Part shown: piece by piece, positions 62,594 through 64,000 of the stretch
How positions within the stretch are numbered: the first letter of the stretch is position 1
Layout: each line of letters opens with the position of its first letter
DNA from: Niveibacterium terrae
Lineage (GTDB): Bacteria; Pseudomonadota; Gammaproteobacteria; Burkholderiales; Rhodocyclaceae
Assembly: GCF_048213115.1 (NCBI RefSeq)
Contig: NZ_CP172404.1
Span: 1,240,001-1,304,000, forward strand
Length of the DNA: 64,000 bases
Direction: 5' to 3'
Notes under the pieces: model-generated
What the model saw: the letters and a program-made list of their open reading frames with translations, nothing else
Told to the model about the DNA's origin: nothing
Databases searched by the model: none
Position numbers and translations under genes: made by a program

Positions 62594-63170
62594 ACTCGCT
62601 AGGCTTTTCTTTGCTTGCGCGCTGCCGCGGGGGATTGGCGCAGCGCTGATCGAGCGGACGGCGATGTTCGCCGGGCGCGGTCGGCCGACCTGCATTGAGG
62701 ATCTGCACCTGACTCTCGCCTTTCTCGGGGCGCTGCCGCGCGAGAGGATCGACGCCGCGAAGCGGGTGGGAGAGTCGCTCGCCGGTTCTCCCGGCTTTGC
62801 GCTGCGGCTCGACTGCCTGGGCGCTTTCGCGCGCTCGAGCGTGATCTGGGCGTCGAGCGTCGAGCCTTGCGCGGGGCTCTTCATGTTTCAGGCGGGGCTG
62901 GTCGCGGCGCTTGGGGGCGCAGGTTTCGCGATCGACGACACGCCCTTCAGGCCGCATGTGACGCTGCTGCGCCGCGCGAAACTGCCCGGCACCTTCCCTA
63001 TGCTTGCCCCGCTGGACTGGCCGGTGAGCGGCTTCGCGCTGTTCGAGTCCCGCCCTGTGGTGTCCGGGCCGCGCTACTCGCCCTTGGGCGAGTGGCGGCT
63101 CGGGGACGATCAAACGCAAAGGCTGGAGGCGAGTTCCTCGCACAGTTCGCTGGGCGAGAGCCGAGTGTAG
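62583..63170 (+). CDS. thpR: RNA 2',3'-cyclic phosphodiesterase (2'-5' RNA ligase family)
   Basis: 195 residues. The two HxTx motifs of the 2H phosphoesterase superfamily are present: HLTLAFLG near residue 40 and HVTLLRR near residue 130. ARLFFACALPRGI matches the family N-terminus, so ATG 62583 is the preferred start. It opens RNA 2',3'-cyclic phosphates; the biological role in bacteria is uncertain. The start lies in the duplicated ispF tail. The last ~20 residues overlap the convergent gene by 61 bp and are not conserved. Confidence 0.85.
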   Translation: MSAELARLFFACALPRGIGAALIERTAMFAGRGRPTCIEDLHLTLAFLGALPRERIDAAKRVGESLAGSPGFALRLDCLGAFARSSVIWASSVEPCAGLFMFQAGLVAALGGAGFAIDDTPFRPHVTLLRRAKLPGTFPMLAPLDWPVSGFALFESRPVVSGPRYSPLGEWRLGDDQTQRLEASSSHSSLGESRV

Positions 63171-63523
63171 TCCTTCTCCATGCGGGCGCTGATCTGTTGC
63201 GCGGTTGGCGGATCCAGTTCGGCATTGAGTAGCCCCATGAAGGCCGCAGGCGCGATCAGGATCGCGCGCGCGAAGCGTTTCTCGGTGCGGGCCTGGCGCA
63301 GCTCGGCGGTGAGCTGGCGCGCGAAGCCTTTTGCCTTCTGCCTCTGGAATTCATCGGGCCGGTGCCAGTCGCTGCGATCCATCGCGCCAATCGGTTGCGG
63401 TTTCTCTGCGTCATCCTGTTCGGAGGCGATCTTTTTGACTAGAGTCAAACCCTTGTTGGGGCCGGGGTTTTCATAGAGGTTCGCTGAACGGGTGTTGGCG
63501 ACAAGAACCCAGGTGATCGACAT
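63110..63523 (-). CDS. Host-attachment protein family
   Basis: 137 residues. WVLVANTRSANLYENPG, SDWHRPDEFQRQKAKGFARQL and ILIAPAAFMGLL match the family named for plant-host attachment (Agrobacterium). The fold resembles release-factor eRF1-like domains; the role in free-living bacteria is unknown. ATG 63523 has GGAGGTAG upstream. It converges on thpR with a 61-bp overlap. Confidence 0.83.
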   Translation of the reverse strand: MSITWVLVANTRSANLYENPGPNKGLTLVKKIASEQDDAEKPQPIGAMDRSDWHRPDEFQRQKAKGFARQLTAELRQARTEKRFARAILIAPAAFMGLLNAELDPPTAQQISARMEKDYTRLSPSELCEELASSLCV

Positions 63524-63855
63524 TGACTACCTCCGGGAAGCGTTGCGGATGGGGGCATGAAGCCCTGATTCCTGAGCGTAGACGCGGATTCTGCGAAGGG
63601 GAAGCGCGAATCTCGCCGGAGGATTTCCGGTCCTCCCCGCTTTCTGTTTGCGCAAGGGATTCTTCGCTGTCGACAAATAAAAAGCGCTTATCGAGCAATG
63701 CGCGTCAAGTACAGCAAGCGGGGGGACTGTAACTTTCACCCCGTTCCTGTTCCGGGGGCTGCGATGAAAGCTTGTGCGATCCCCCTTCGCCTTTTCACCC
63801 GATCGGTCGTCCCGGAATACTTTCGAACTAGCGCCTTGGGCGTGTAGGAGAAACC
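63524..63855. other. 332-bp intergenic region
   Basis: No convincing gene. It contains a small hairpin GGAGGA-N7-TCCTCC (63618-63636) and an A/T-rich patch (CAAATAAAAAG near 63675) that may hold a promoter for one of the flanking divergent genes. I see no clear -35/-10 pair. Confidence 0.5.
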
Positions 63856-64000
63856 ATGAAAAACTTTGCCCGTTTCGCCAACCGCGGAGTGTTGATGAAC
63901 AAGATCGGTTCCGAATCCGTTGATCAGGCTACCGCCTCCGAGCAGTATCAGGCCTCTGTTGAACGCCACCTGAGCAACGACGTCGGCGTCAGCGCCGAGA
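63856..64000 (+). CDS. Unidentified protein, 3'-truncated by the window end
   Basis: Only 48 codons are visible. The product starts MKNFARFANRGVLMNK and continues with a polar, Ser/Gln-rich stretch. ATG 63856 has AGGAG upstream (63847-63851), so the start is credible. I do not recognise the family; no signal peptide or membrane helix is seen in the visible part. Confidence 0.65.
   Translation, partial: MKNFARFANRGVLMNKIGSESVDQATASEQYQASVERHLSNDVGVSAE

Noticed and set aside
63110..63523. Host-attachment gene as evidence of a mobile or symbiosis island
   Set aside because: The family is common in free-living proteobacteria, and there are no integrase, transposase or attachment-site repeats nearby.

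Overview
The window comes from a GC-rich betaproteobacterial chromosome. The 16S rRNA gene is of the betaproteobacterial type (starts near TTGAACTTAAGAGTTTGATC, carries CTACCCTTGACATGTC near position 1000). The gene content (PilS/PilR/AmpD, CydP, a RquA-like methyltransferase, a PEP-CTERM protein) suggests a freshwater Rhodocyclales-like relative, but order and genus are inference. I see no prophage, integrase, transposase or CRISPR array.

Layout. 1-7.8 kb: a signalling block with a 5'-truncated multi-PAS histidine kinase, a receiver fused to an RsbW-like ATPase, a receiver-PAS-PP2C phosphatase, a second histidine kinase and a PilZ protein. 7.8-14.8 kb: a Mug-like glycosylase, DsbB, a polysaccharide pyruvyl transferase, a DUF475 membrane protein and a tricorn protease. 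14.8-20.4 kb: a complete rRNA operon (two promoters, 16S, tRNA-Ile, tRNA-Ala, 23S, 5S, terminator). 20.5-26 kb: periplasmic thioredoxin, two TrpD2/YbiB paralogues, a tartronate-semialdehyde-reductase-type enzyme, a LEA14 lipoprotein and an MgtC/DUF4010 protein. 26-33.7 kb: a receiver-GGDEF-EAL protein, pilS-pilR-ampD and a lytic transglycosylase. 33.7-41.2 kb: hemF, a DMT transporter, a metallo-beta-lactamase-fold protein and the bd-oxidase set cydP-cydA-cydB-cydX-ybgE, divergent from a sigma-54 activator. 41.2-53 kb: Tat-exported phosphoesterase, metR/metE, DUF6506, PEP-CTERM protein, aroG-serB, a YihG-like acyltransferase, a histidine kinase and an HD-GYP protein. 53-64 kb: rquA, mfd, a small metalloprotease, amrB-amrA-amrS, ispD-ispF, thpR, a host-attachment-family gene and the start of an unidentified gene.

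What connects the parts. Sigma-54 control recurs. A full-consensus -24/-12 element with two NtrC-like sites precedes one ybiB paralogue. A near-consensus element precedes the PEP-CTERM gene. A weaker one lies before cydP, facing a 10-bp-phased array of TGCCA/TGGCA half-sites next to a cysteine-rich PAS sigma-54 activator. Low-oxygen respiration (bd oxidase, RquA), cyclic-di-GMP signalling (PilZ, EAL, HD-GYP) and type IV pilus control are the other themes.

Least expected structures: a run of three 24-nt hairpin units with different but fully paired stems at 46.3-46.4 kb, a diverged second copy of the ispF tail that supplies the thpR start codon, a hairpin that hides the ribosome binding site of the phosphoesterase gene, and an 11-G tract inside the spacer of an rRNA promoter. 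All assignments come from reading the sequence and from knowledge of the families; no database search was run.
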